Shown here piece by piece: positions 23,902 to 31,711 of a DNA stretch of 64,000 nucleotides. The stretch is from Streptomyces paradoxus (GTDB lineage Bacteria > Actinomycetota > Actinomycetes > Streptomycetales > Streptomycetaceae). The number at the start of each line of letters is the position of its first letter. The first letter of the stretch is position 1. A program made the translations under genes and the position numbers. The notes under the pieces are model-generated. The model did no database searches and was not told the origin of the DNA. It worked only from the letters and a program-made list of their open reading frames with translations. The DNA lies in assembly GCF_014202475.1 (NCBI RefSeq), contig NZ_JACHGV010000006.1:62001-126000 (forward strand), in the 5' to 3' direction.

Positions 23902-25371
23902 TCACTTCTCGGATGGCGCGAGTCGGGAACGGCGGAAGCCGTACACGAAGTAGAACACGAGCCCGGCGGCCATCCAGACACCGAAGACCACCCAGGTCAC
24001 GGTCGACAGGCTGCCCATCATCCAGACGCAGAAGGCGAAGCCCAGCGCGGGCAGGACCGGCGAGAGCGGCACCCGGAAGGTGCGGGGCATGTCCGGCTTG
24101 GTCCGGCGCAGCACCACGACGGCCACGTTGACGAGGGCGAAGGCGAACAGGGTGCCGATGCTGGTGGCGTCGGCGAGGTGGCCGAGCGGGATCGCGGCGG
24201 CCAGGACACCACAGAACAGCGACACGATCAGGGTGTTGGCGCGGGGGGCGCCGGTCTTCGGGTGGACCTTGGCGAACACCTTGGGCACGAGCCCGTCGCG
24301 GGACATGGCGAACAGGATGCGGGTCTGGCCGTACAGCACGGTCAGCACGACGCTGGCGATGGCGATGACGGCGCAGAAGGCGAGCAGCGTGCCCCAGAAG
24401 GTCTGCCCGGTGACCTCGCGCATGATCTGGGCGAGGGCGGCCTCGGAGTCGGTGAAGTTCTGCCAGGGCTTGGCACCGACGGCGACGGCGGCGACGAGGA
24501 CGTACAGCGCGGTGACGACGACCAGCGACAGCATGATCGCGCGGGGCAGGTCGCGCTGGGCGTTCTTCGCCTCCTCACCGGCGGTGGAGGCGGCGTCGAA
24601 GCCGATGTAGGAGAAGAACAGGGTGGCACCGGCGGCGCTGACCCCGGCCATGCCGAGCGGCATGAAGTTCTCGTAGTTGCCGGAGCGGAAGCCCTGGACG
24701 CCGATGGCGCAGAACATCACCAGCGCGGCGATCTTCACGATGACCATGACGGTGTTGGCGCGGGCGGACTCGCGGGCGCCGCCCAGCAGGAACGCCATCG
24801 CGAGCAGCACGACGATCAGCGCCGGCAGGTTGAACATGCCACCGTCGCCGGGCGGGGCGGACAGGGCGGCCGGGATGGTGACGCCGATGGTCCCGTCGAG
24901 CAGTTCGTTGAGGTATTCGCCCCAGCCGACGGCGACGGCGGCGACCGACACGCCGTACTCCAGGACCAGACACCAGCCGCATATCCAGGCGATGAGCTCG
25001 CCCATCGTTGCGTACGCATACGAGTACGACGAGCCGGAGACCGGGATGGAACCGGCCAGTTCGGCGTAGGACAGGGCCGAGAAGAGGGCGGTGAGGCCGG
25101 CGATCACGAAGGCGAGCGTGACGGCCGGGCCCGCCTTGGGGACGGCCTCGCCGAGGACGACGAAGATGCCGGTGCCGAGGGTGGCACCGATGCTGATCAT
25201 GGTGAGCTGCCACAGCCCGAGGGTGCGGCGCAGCGACCCTCCCTCACCCTGGCCACCTTCCGCGACCAGGCGTTCCACGGGCTTGCGGCGCATGAGGCGG
25301 GCACCGATGCCGGGGGACGCGGGGGCGGCTGTCTGGCCTGGATCCTGCGGGGGTGCACCTTGGTCGAGCAC
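23902..25371 (-). CDS. APC-superfamily cationic amino-acid permease
   Basis: The 489-residue membrane protein has the APC/CAT signature near the N-terminus (SIGATLGTGIFVVLGEA), SYAELAGSIPVSGSSYSYAYATMGE, and FFSYIGFDAASTAGEEAKNAQRDLPRAI. Twelve to fourteen membrane helices fit the cationic amino-acid transporter family, so arginine, lysine or ornithine are the likely substrates. The start is GTG at 25371 with AAGGAG eight bases upstream. It heads an operon with the Lrp regulator. Its promoter region carries a palindrome placed exactly between candidate -35 and -10 elements. Confidence 0.88.
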   Translation of the reverse strand: MLDQGAPPQDPGQTAAPASPGIGARLMRRKPVERLVAEGGQGEGGSLRRTLGLWQLTMISIGATLGTGIFVVLGEAVPKAGPAVTLAFVIAGLTALFSALSYAELAGSIPVSGSSYSYAYATMGELIAWICGWCLVLEYGVSVAAVAVGWGEYLNELLDGTIGVTIPAALSAPPGDGGMFNLPALIVVLLAMAFLLGGARESARANTVMVIVKIAALVMFCAIGVQGFRSGNYENFMPLGMAGVSAAGATLFFSYIGFDAASTAGEEAKNAQRDLPRAIMLSLVVVTALYVLVAAVAVGAKPWQNFTDSEAALAQIMREVTGQTFWGTLLAFCAVIAIASVVLTVLYGQTRILFAMSRDGLVPKVFAKVHPKTGAPRANTLIVSLFCGVLAAAIPLGHLADATSIGTLFAFALVNVAVVVLRRTKPDMPRTFRVPLSPVLPALGFAFCVWMMGSLSTVTWVVFGVWMAAGLVFYFVYGFRRSRLAPSEK

Positions 25372-25475
25372 GCGCTTGGCTCCTTATCGCTGCCGGTCAG
25401 GGCGGCGGGGACCGCGGGCACCCTTGAGCAGGGACCCACCGAGCGGAGTCCCCGCCACGCCACGTACGAGGCGAC

Positions 25476-25504
25476 AGCCTATGAGCAACGGCGTTGCTCT
25501 CGAA
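25476..25504 (-). promoter_or_regulatory. Permease-Lrp promoter with palindrome in the spacer
   Basis: On the minus strand TTCGAG (25504-25499) and TAGGCT (25481-25476) are 17 bases apart. The spacer is almost filled by the odd palindrome GAGCAACGGCGTTGCTC (25483-25499; 8-bp arms around one base). A protein bound there would block RNA polymerase. The distance to the GTG at 25371 is about 105 bases. Confidence 0.55.
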
Positions 25505-25515
25505 ATGCAGCAACC

Positions 25516-25571
25516 TTGCGCATCCGTGCACGATCATTGCGTTACCGGGGGCTGGGTGGGTGTTCGTTGCG
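25516..25571. promoter_or_regulatory. Phased TTGCG half-sites upstream of the permease-Lrp operon
   Basis: TTGCG occurs at 25516, 25537 and 25567, with start-to-start distances of 21 and 30 bases. A related TTGCT at 25494 inside the palindrome extends the series by another 22 bases. The array reads in the same direction relative to the genes as the one before the amidase operon. With the palindrome and the terminator at 25631-25671 this accounts for the gene-free stretch 25372-25691. Confidence 0.55.
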
Positions 25572-25630
25572 GGACGGCTGTGGAGTGTTGCACCGGACGC
25601 TTCACAGGCCGTGAAGAGGTACCGACGACA

Positions 25631-25671
25631 ACGGCCCCCGCCGTCCCGCGGGGCGGGTCGGCGGGGGCCGT
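25631..25671 (-). terminator. Hairpin terminator downstream of guaB1
   Basis: A perfect 12-bp stem (ACGGCCCCCGCC with GGCGGGGGCCGT) encloses a 17-base loop that can itself pair. It begins 21 bases past the stop of the guaB1 gene and has no U-tract. Confidence 0.65.
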
Positions 25672-25691
25672 GGCAGGGGGCGCCGGGGCCG

Positions 25692-27134
25692 TCAGCTCCA
25701 GCTCGCGTGCAGGGGCTTGCCCTCGGCGTAGCCCGCCGCGCTCTGGATGCCGACGATGGCCTTCTCGGCGAACTCCTCCAGGGAGCCTGCACCGGCGTAG
25801 GTGCAGGAGGAGCGGACGCCCGCGATGATCGAGTCGATCAGGTCCTCGACGCCCGGGCGGGCCGGGTCGAGGAACATGCGGGAGGTGGAGATGCCCTCCT
25901 CGAACAGCGCCTTGCGGGCGCGGTCGTACGCCGACTCCTCCGAGGTGCGGTTGCGCACGGCGCGCGCGGAGGCCATGCCGAAGGACTCCTTGTAGGCGCG
26001 GCCCTGGGCGTCGTGCTGGAGGTCGCCCGGGGACTCGTAGGTGCCCGCGAACCAGGAGCCGACCATCACGTTGGACGCGCCGGCCGCGAGGGCCATGGCC
26101 ACGTCGCGGGGGTGGCGGACACCGCCGTCGGCCCACACGTGCTTGCCGTACTTCTTCGCTTCGGCGGCGCATTCCAGGACGGCGGAGAACTGCGGCCGGC
26201 CGACGCCGGTCATCATGCGCGTGGTGCACATGGCGCCGGGGCCGACACCGACCTTGACGATGTCCGCGCCGGCCTCGATCAGGTCGCGCACACCCGCGGC
26301 GGCGACCACGTTGCCCGCGACGATCGGCACCTGCGGGTCGAGGTCGCGCACCAGCTTCAGGGCGCTGATCATCGACTCCTGGTGACCGTGCGCCGTGTCG
26401 ATGACGAGGGCGTCGACGCCCGCGTCCAGCAGCTCCTTGGCCTTGCCCGCGACGTCGCCGTTGATGCCGACGGCGGCGGCGATGCGCAGCCGCCCCTGCG
26501 CGTCGGTGGCCGGCGCGTAGAGCGTGGCGCGCAGGGCGCCCTTGCGGGTCAGGATGCCGGCGAGCGTGCCGTCCTGGTTCACGGCCGGGGCGTAGCGGCG
26601 GTTGGCGTGGTCGAGGGTGTTGAAGGCCTCTCCCGGGTCCTGGTCCGCGTCGATGAGCAGCAGGTCCCGGGACATGACCTCGGCGAGCTGCGTGAAGCGG
26701 TCGACGCCGGAGAGGTCGGAGTCGGTGACCACGCCGATGGGCTTGTGGTTCTCGTCGACGACGACACCGGCGTTGTGCGCCCGCTTGGGCAGCAGCCCCA
26801 GCGCGTCGGCGACGGTCTGGTGCGGGGACAGGATGATCGGGGTGTCCAGCACCAGATGGCGGCTCTTCACCCAGGAGACGACGTCGGTGACCACGTCGTT
26901 CGGGATGTCCTGCGGTATCACCACGAGGCCGCCGCGGCGGGCCACGGTCTCGGCCATCCGGCGGCCGGCGATGGCGGTCATGTTGGCGACGACGAGCGGG
27001 ATGGTGGTGCCCGTGCCGTCCGGGGAGCTGAGGTCGACGGCCTGCCGCGAACCCACCGCGGAGCGGCTCGGCACCATGAAGACGTCGTCGTACGTCAGGT
27101 CGTACCCGGGCTGGATGTCATTGAGGAAACGCAC
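25692..27134 (-). CDS. guaB1: GuaB1-type GMP reductase with CBS domains (IMPDH/GMPR family)
   Basis: The 480-residue protein has the IMPDH/GMPR barrel with a CBS pair inserted at about 95-205 (LSPHQTVADALGLLPKRAHNAGVVVDENH and VMSRDLLLIDADQDPGEAF). The catalytic loop reads GVGPGAMCTTRMMTGVGRPQFSAV: the Cys is present and the tail GVGxPQxSAV is the GMP-reductase form rather than the IMPDH form GVxxPQxTA. The mycobacterial homologue GuaB1 was shown to be a GMP reductase with CBS domains that respond to purine nucleotides, so conversion of GMP to IMP is expected. The GTG at 27134 matches homologues starting RFLNDIQP. Confidence 0.88.
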   Translation of the reverse strand: MRFLNDIQPGYDLTYDDVFMVPSRSAVGSRQAVDLSSPDGTGTTIPLVVANMTAIAGRRMAETVARRGGLVVIPQDIPNDVVTDVVSWVKSRHLVLDTPIILSPHQTVADALGLLPKRAHNAGVVVDENHKPIGVVTDSDLSGVDRFTQLAEVMSRDLLLIDADQDPGEAFNTLDHANRRYAPAVNQDGTLAGILTRKGALRATLYAPATDAQGRLRIAAAVGINGDVAGKAKELLDAGVDALVIDTAHGHQESMISALKLVRDLDPQVPIVAGNVVAAAGVRDLIEAGADIVKVGVGPGAMCTTRMMTGVGRPQFSAVLECAAEAKKYGKHVWADGGVRHPRDVAMALAAGASNVMVGSWFAGTYESPGDLQHDAQGRAYKESFGMASARAVRNRTSEESAYDRARKALFEEGISTSRMFLDPARPGVEDLIDSIIAGVRSSCTYAGAGSLEEFAEKAIVGIQSAAGYAEGKPLHASWS

Positions 27135-27242
27135 GTGCTGCACATCCCAGTCGATCAGAGGTGACCCCCGGACCGGCCGGCCAGGGGGAAAGAGCACGTA
27201 CTTCATTCTCCCATGGCCGACGCCCGAACCACCCCCAGCGGA

Positions 27243-27617
27243 TCATCCAGGCTGGTCAGGGAGGCTCTCGGAGGATTCTCCAAGGCCGAGGGTCACGAAC
27301 AGCCCGGGGCCCCGGTCCGTCGCCTCGGCGAAGATCTCCTCGGCGACCTGCCACTCCTCGGGCCGCGTCTCGGCGTACTTCCGCCAGCCCTGGACGACGA
27401 CCAGCAGGCCCCGCTCCCCGGCCCCCTCGGGCCAGAGGGCGGGGTCGGCCATGGAGTCGGCGAGGGCGTCCCAGTTGCGGCCGAACCAGTCGGGCAGGGC
27501 CAGATCGCGGGCGCAGCGGTCCATGAGGGCCGCCTTGTCCGTGACCCCGCCCAGGTCCAGGACGACCACGATCCGGCCCGCCGGGTCCTCCGGCACCCCG
27601 CGCGACTCACCGAGCAC
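27243..27617 (-). CDS. Barstar-like protein
   Basis: The 124-residue protein has the barstar fold pattern: an N-terminal strand VVVLDLGGVTDKAALMDRCARDL, the signature PDWFGRNWDALADSMAD with its WxxxWDAL spacing, and a later strand LLVVVQGWRKYAE. Barstar inhibits the ribonuclease barnase, and many Streptomyces encode several barstar-like proteins without known partner. No ribonuclease or other toxin gene is adjacent. The GTG start at 27617 lies three bases after the stop of the SorC regulator, so the two are probably cotranscribed and translationally coupled. The partner is unknown. Confidence 0.8.
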   Translation of the reverse strand: MLGESRGVPEDPAGRIVVVLDLGGVTDKAALMDRCARDLALPDWFGRNWDALADSMADPALWPEGAGERGLLVVVQGWRKYAETRPEEWQVAEEIFAEATDRGPGLFVTLGLGESSESLPDQPG

Positions 27618-27620
27618 CTG

Positions 27621-28640
27621 TCAGACTCCGTCCGGGTCGGACCGGTTGAGCGCGGACTTCGGCGCCGGTCCGGCCGTCATCAGGTAGTCCGCGGCCGACG
27701 TGTCCGTCACGAGGCTGGTGACGAGCCCGGACCGCAGCACGGCGTCGATCGCGGGTCCCTTGCGCTGCCCGCCCGCGATCGCGACGACCTCGGGGATCCG
27801 CCGGAGCTGGTCGGCCTTCACCGTGATGCACCGCTCGCCCAGGTCCCGGCCGACCCGGCGGCCCTCGGCGTCGAAGAGGTGCGCGGACATCTCGGCGGCG
27901 ACCCCGAGGGACGCGTAGTGCGCCCGCTCCTCGTCACTGAGCATGTCGTGCACCGTGGAGATGCCCGGCTCCCAGGAACCGATGGAGACACAGGCGACGG
28001 TGACCTTGTCGAAGTGCTCGAAGGCCCGGGCGATGCCCGTCTGGTTGCGCAGCGCCGCGGCCGTGGCCGCGTCGGGCAGCAGCATGGGCGCGTAGATGGG
28101 GTGGGCGTCCCCGCCGGCCACCTGGGCGGCGCGGCGCACCGCCTCCACCGAACCGCGCTCGGCGGTCCCGGCGTCGTACACGCCCGTCAGCTGCACCACC
28201 GTGCACGGCGGCAGCCGGTCGAGCGCCGCCGCCATGTGGATGGTGGAGCGGCCCCAGGCCAGGCCCAGCACATCACCTTCGTTGACCAGTTCGCCGAGCA
28301 GGTCGGCGGCCACCTCTCCCAGGTTCTCGGGGTCGGGCGTCTCCTCGGCCTCGGCCGGGGACTCGACCACGACAGCGTGCCTGAGGCCGTAGCGGGCGCG
28401 GAGCGCGTCCGAGCGCTCGGCGTCCAGCTCGGCGGGCACACGGATCTCGATACGCACGAGATCCCGTTCGAGAGCGGTCTCCAGGACCCGGGCCACCTTG
28501 AAGCGGCTGACGCCGAACTCCTCCGCGATCTGGATCTTGGACTTGCCCTCGAGGTAGAAGCGGCGGGCCATGGCCGCCGCCTGCACCAGCTCAGCGGGTC
28601 CCATCCGCATGGCTGACCGGCCCGCCGACATACCCGACAC
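27621..28640 (-). CDS. SorC/DeoR-type sugar-binding transcriptional regulator
   Basis: The protein has a helix-turn-helix near the N-terminus (GKSKIQIAEEFGVSRFKVARVLETA) and a SorC effector domain that resembles sugar-phosphate isomerases (LGLAWGRSTIHMAAAL, VVAIAGGQRKGPAIDAVL). Members respond to phosphorylated sugars or deoxyribonucleosides. The GTG at 28640 is preferred because GAGGAG lies six bases upstream; it gives 339 residues. A GTG at 28664 would add eight residues but has no ribosome-binding site. It precedes the barstar-like gene by three bases and follows rpe, a pentose-phosphate enzyme, which suggests but does not prove pentose-phosphate sensing. Confidence 0.87.
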   Translation of the reverse strand: MSGMSAGRSAMRMGPAELVQAAAMARRFYLEGKSKIQIAEEFGVSRFKVARVLETALERDLVRIEIRVPAELDAERSDALRARYGLRHAVVVESPAEAEETPDPENLGEVAADLLGELVNEGDVLGLAWGRSTIHMAAALDRLPPCTVVQLTGVYDAGTAERGSVEAVRRAAQVAGGDAHPIYAPMLLPDAATAAALRNQTGIARAFEHFDKVTVACVSIGSWEPGISTVHDMLSDEERAHYASLGVAAEMSAHLFDAEGRRVGRDLGERCITVKADQLRRIPEVVAIAGGQRKGPAIDAVLRSGLVTSLVTDTSAADYLMTAGPAPKSALNRSDPDGV

Positions 28641-28742
28641 GGCGATCTCCTCACTGCTGTTCACACTCTGGATTCGCCGTTCATCCTTGCAGATCCGGCG
28701 CGGATGATCAGCCCTGATGAGAGCCGTTCACTTTGCTGTGGC

Positions 28743-29429
28743 TCAGTGGTCGCAGGCCCAGGAGGCCTTCGCCGTCGTCGCCTCCGCCTGGGTGCGTAGT
28801 GCACGTACCGCCTCTGCCGGGTCGTTTGCCCCGTAGACCGCCGATCCGGCCACGAAGACGTCGGCTCCGGCGTCCGCGCACCGCTCGATGGTGGAAGCGG
28901 AAACTCCGCCGTCGACCTGGAGCCAGAGCTCCAGTCCGTGCTTGCTGATCAACTCGCGGGTGCGGCGAATCTTCGGAAGCATGATGTCGAGGAAGGCCTG
29001 TCCCCCGAAGCCCGGTTCGACGGTCATGATCAGCAGCATGTCGAGCTCGGGGAGCAGGTCCTCGTACGGCTCGATGGGGGTCGCGGGCTTCAGCGCCATG
29101 GAGGCGCGGGCGCCCTTGGCCCGGATCTCACGGGCGAGCCGGACGGGAGCGGCGGCGGCCTCGACGTGGAAGGTGACGGAACCGGCCCCCGCTTCCACGT
29201 ACTGGGGCGCCCAGCGATCGGGGGCCTCGATCATCAGGTGGCAGTCCAGCGGGGTGTCCGTCGCACGGGCGAGCGACTCTACGACCGGCACGCCGAGCGT
29301 GAGGTTCGGGACGAAATGGTTGTCCATGACGTCGACGTGGAGCCAGTCGGCTCCTTCCACGGCCTTCGCCTCGTCCGCGAGGCGGGCGAAGTCTGCGGAC
29401 AGGATGCTGGGGTTGATCTGCGCGGCCAT
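28743..29429 (-). CDS. rpe: Ribulose-phosphate 3-epimerase
   Basis: Rpe interconverts ribulose 5-phosphate and xylulose 5-phosphate in the pentose phosphate pathway. The 228-residue TIM barrel shows NPSILSADFARLADE, HVDVMDNHFVPNLTLG with metal ligands, CHLMIEAPDRW, MTVEPGFGGQAFLDIMLPKI, and VDGGVSASTIERCADAGADVFVAGSAVYG. All expected catalytic residues are visible. It is a single gene here, 102 bases upstream of the SorC regulator on the same strand. In mycobacteria rpe follows fmt and rsmB, the same neighbourhood as in this window. Confidence 0.97.
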   Translation of the reverse strand: MAAQINPSILSADFARLADEAKAVEGADWLHVDVMDNHFVPNLTLGVPVVESLARATDTPLDCHLMIEAPDRWAPQYVEAGAGSVTFHVEAAAAPVRLAREIRAKGARASMALKPATPIEPYEDLLPELDMLLIMTVEPGFGGQAFLDIMLPKIRRTRELISKHGLELWLQVDGGVSASTIERCADAGADVFVAGSAVYGANDPAEAVRALRTQAEATTAKASWACDH

Positions 29430-29517
29430 GTCCTAAGACTGCCATGCCCTCCGGGGGTTGTGGGCATCGGTCCCGGGTGGGACTGGTGGTACGTCGACCG
29501 GGGGCCGTCGTGGGTTG

Positions 29518-29550
29518 CTCGCGCAGTTCCCCGCGCCCCTTGCGGGGCGC
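29518..29550. repeat. Copy of the dispersed CGCGCAGTTCCCCGCGCCCC element
   Basis: The sequence contains CTCGCGCAGTTCCCCGCGCC and continues into a hairpin of 7 bp (GCGCCCC/GGGGCGC, 29533-29550) with loop TTGC. It lies between the rpe start and the MMPL start, 20 bases before the latter's ATG, and so overlaps its leader. The other copies are at 2724-2833 and 55061-55101. Confidence 0.75.
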
Positions 29551-29569
29551 TGCCGCCGAGGGGGTTGAA

Positions 29570-31711
29570 ATGAAGCAGGGCGTCGCGCATCTGGTCTGCG
29601 GGCGGCGGGCCAAGTGGCTGGTTCTGGTCCTGTGGGTGGTCGTGCTGTTCATCGCCGCGCCGTTCGCCATGAAGCTGACCGACGCCCAGGACAACGACGC
29701 GGCGTCCTGGCTGCCGGGGTCCGCCGAGTCGACGCAGGTGCTGGAGATCTCCGAGGACTTCCGGCCGGAGCAGATCCCTGCGGTGGTGATCTACGCGCGG
29801 GAGAGCGGCCTGACGCCGCAGGACCGGGCGGAGATCGCCGAGGACGTCACACAGCTCAAGCAGCTGCGTGACCACGGCATCATCGGTGAGCAGACGCGGG
29901 GGCCGGTGTTCGACCGGCAGACCGACCCGCGGGCGGCTCAGGTCTTCGTGCCGATCATGATGGACGAGGAGGGATGGGAGCGGATCTCACCCGCCGTGGA
30001 GTCCATCCGGGACGACGTCGGTACCGGCGGCGACGGGCTGAGCGTGCACATCACCGGCCCGGGCGGCACCTCGGCGGACTTCGCGGAGGCCTTCGAGGGC
30101 ATCGACTCGACCCTGCTGTTCTCGGCGATGGCGGTCGTCGTCGTCATGCTGCTCATCACCTACCGCAGCCTGACGCTCCTGGTGGTCCCCCTGGTCGCGG
30201 TGGTCTGCGCACTGTTCGCCGCGCAGGCGCTGATCTACCTGCTGGCCGAGCACGCGGGCCTGACGGTCAACGGCCAGAGCGCCGGCATCCTCACGGTGCT
30301 CGTCTTCGGCGCCGGGACGGACTACGCCCTGCTGCTGGTCGCCCGCTACCGGGAGGAGCTGCGCCGCCACGAGGACCGGCACGAGGCGATGGCCCTGGCC
30401 CTGCACCGCGCCGGTCCGGCCGTGCTCGCCTCGGGCGCGACGGTCGTCCTGAGCATGCTGGTGCTGCTGACCGCCGAGATGAACTCGACCAGCGGCCTGG
30501 GCCCGGTCGCCGCGATCGGTGTAGCCGTCGCCCTGCTCGCGATGATGAGCCTGTTCCCGGCGCTGCTGGTGATCTTCGGCCGGTGGATCTTCTGGCCGGT
30601 GATCCCGCACCTGGGCTCTCCCGAACCGACCGAGCGCGGCATCTGGGCGCGCACGGGCCGCCGTATCGCCCGCCGCCCGCGCATGACCTGGGCCGTCACG
30701 ACGCTCGCCCTGGCGGTCTGCTCCCTGGGCCTGATCCAGCTGCGCGCGGAGGGCATCAGCAACGCGGACGCCTTCACCGGGAAGCCGGACTCGATCACCG
30801 GCCAGGAGGTGTCGGCGCGCTACTTCCCGGCGGGCAGCGGTGATCCGCTGGTCGTCGTCAGCAACCAGGCGCAGGCCGTGCAGGTGGGCCGGGCGGTCGC
30901 GCAGACGCCGGGGGTGGTCCCCCAGTCCCTCGGGCTGCCGCCCGGCACGAAACCGGCCTTCGAGGGCAAGGTCCTCTTCGAGGCCACCATGACCGCCCCG
31001 GCGGACAGCGAGGCCGCCAAGCAGACGGTGGAGCGGGTGCGGGACGCCGTGCACGCGGTGCCGGACGCCGACGCCAAGGTGGGCGGCGGCACGGCGGCCC
31101 TGCTCGACATGGACAAGGCGACCACGCACGACAACGTGCTGATCATCCCGCTGGTGCTGGTGGTCGTCCTGCTGATCCTCTGCGTCCTGCTCCGGGCCCT
31201 GACCGCCCCGCTGCTGCTGATCGGCACGGTGATCCTGTCGTTCACGGCGGCCCTCGGCATCAGCGCGCTCGCGTTCCGGTACGTCTTCGACTACGCGGGC
31301 GAGGCGACCGACTTCCCGCTGTTCGTGTTCGTGTTCCTGGTCGCCCTGGGCATCGACTACAACATCTTCCTGACGACCCGTATCCGCGAGGAGGCGGTCC
31401 GCCAGGGCACCAGAGCGGGCGTGGTCACCGGCCTGGCCGCCACCGGCGCGGTCATCACCTCGGCGGGCCTGGTGCTGGCCGGCACGTTCGCGGCCCTCGG
31501 CACCCTCCCGATGGTCGCCTTCGCCGAGATCGGCTTCACGGTCGCCCTCGGCGTCCTCATCGACACCTTCATCGTGCGCTCGGTGCTGGTGACGTCCCTG
31601 TTCCTGGACGTCGGCCCGAAGGTGTGGTGGCCGCACCGGCTGGCCAGGGAGGACGGCGGTGCGGCGGCCCGGGAGGACGCCGGGGTGGGGGTCAGCCGGT
31701 CCGGCGGATGA
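29570..31711 (+). CDS. MMPL-family RND transporter
   Basis: The 713-residue membrane protein has the two-fold RND layout: one N-terminal helix, a periplasmic-type loop, five or six helices, a second loop and a second helix bundle. The MMPL signatures are GAGTDYALLLVARYREELR in the first half and LGIDYNIFLTTRIREEAV in the second. MMPL proteins export lipids or lipid-like secondary metabolites in actinomycetes; the substrate here is unknown. GAGGGGG is a good ribosome-binding site just before the ATG. Its 3' end overlaps the convergent rsmB gene by 20 bases. Confidence 0.88.
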   Translation: MKQGVAHLVCGRRAKWLVLVLWVVVLFIAAPFAMKLTDAQDNDAASWLPGSAESTQVLEISEDFRPEQIPAVVIYARESGLTPQDRAEIAEDVTQLKQLRDHGIIGEQTRGPVFDRQTDPRAAQVFVPIMMDEEGWERISPAVESIRDDVGTGGDGLSVHITGPGGTSADFAEAFEGIDSTLLFSAMAVVVVMLLITYRSLTLLVVPLVAVVCALFAAQALIYLLAEHAGLTVNGQSAGILTVLVFGAGTDYALLLVARYREELRRHEDRHEAMALALHRAGPAVLASGATVVLSMLVLLTAEMNSTSGLGPVAAIGVAVALLAMMSLFPALLVIFGRWIFWPVIPHLGSPEPTERGIWARTGRRIARRPRMTWAVTTLALAVCSLGLIQLRAEGISNADAFTGKPDSITGQEVSARYFPAGSGDPLVVVSNQAQAVQVGRAVAQTPGVVPQSLGLPPGTKPAFEGKVLFEATMTAPADSEAAKQTVERVRDAVHAVPDADAKVGGGTAALLDMDKATTHDNVLIIPLVLVVVLLILCVLLRALTAPLLLIGTVILSFTAALGISALAFRYVFDYAGEATDFPLFVFVFLVALGIDYNIFLTTRIREEAVRQGTRAGVVTGLAATGAVITSAGLVLAGTFAALGTLPMVAFAEIGFTVALGVLIDTFIVRSVLVTSLFLDVGPKVWWPHRLAREDGGAAAREDAGVGVSRSGG

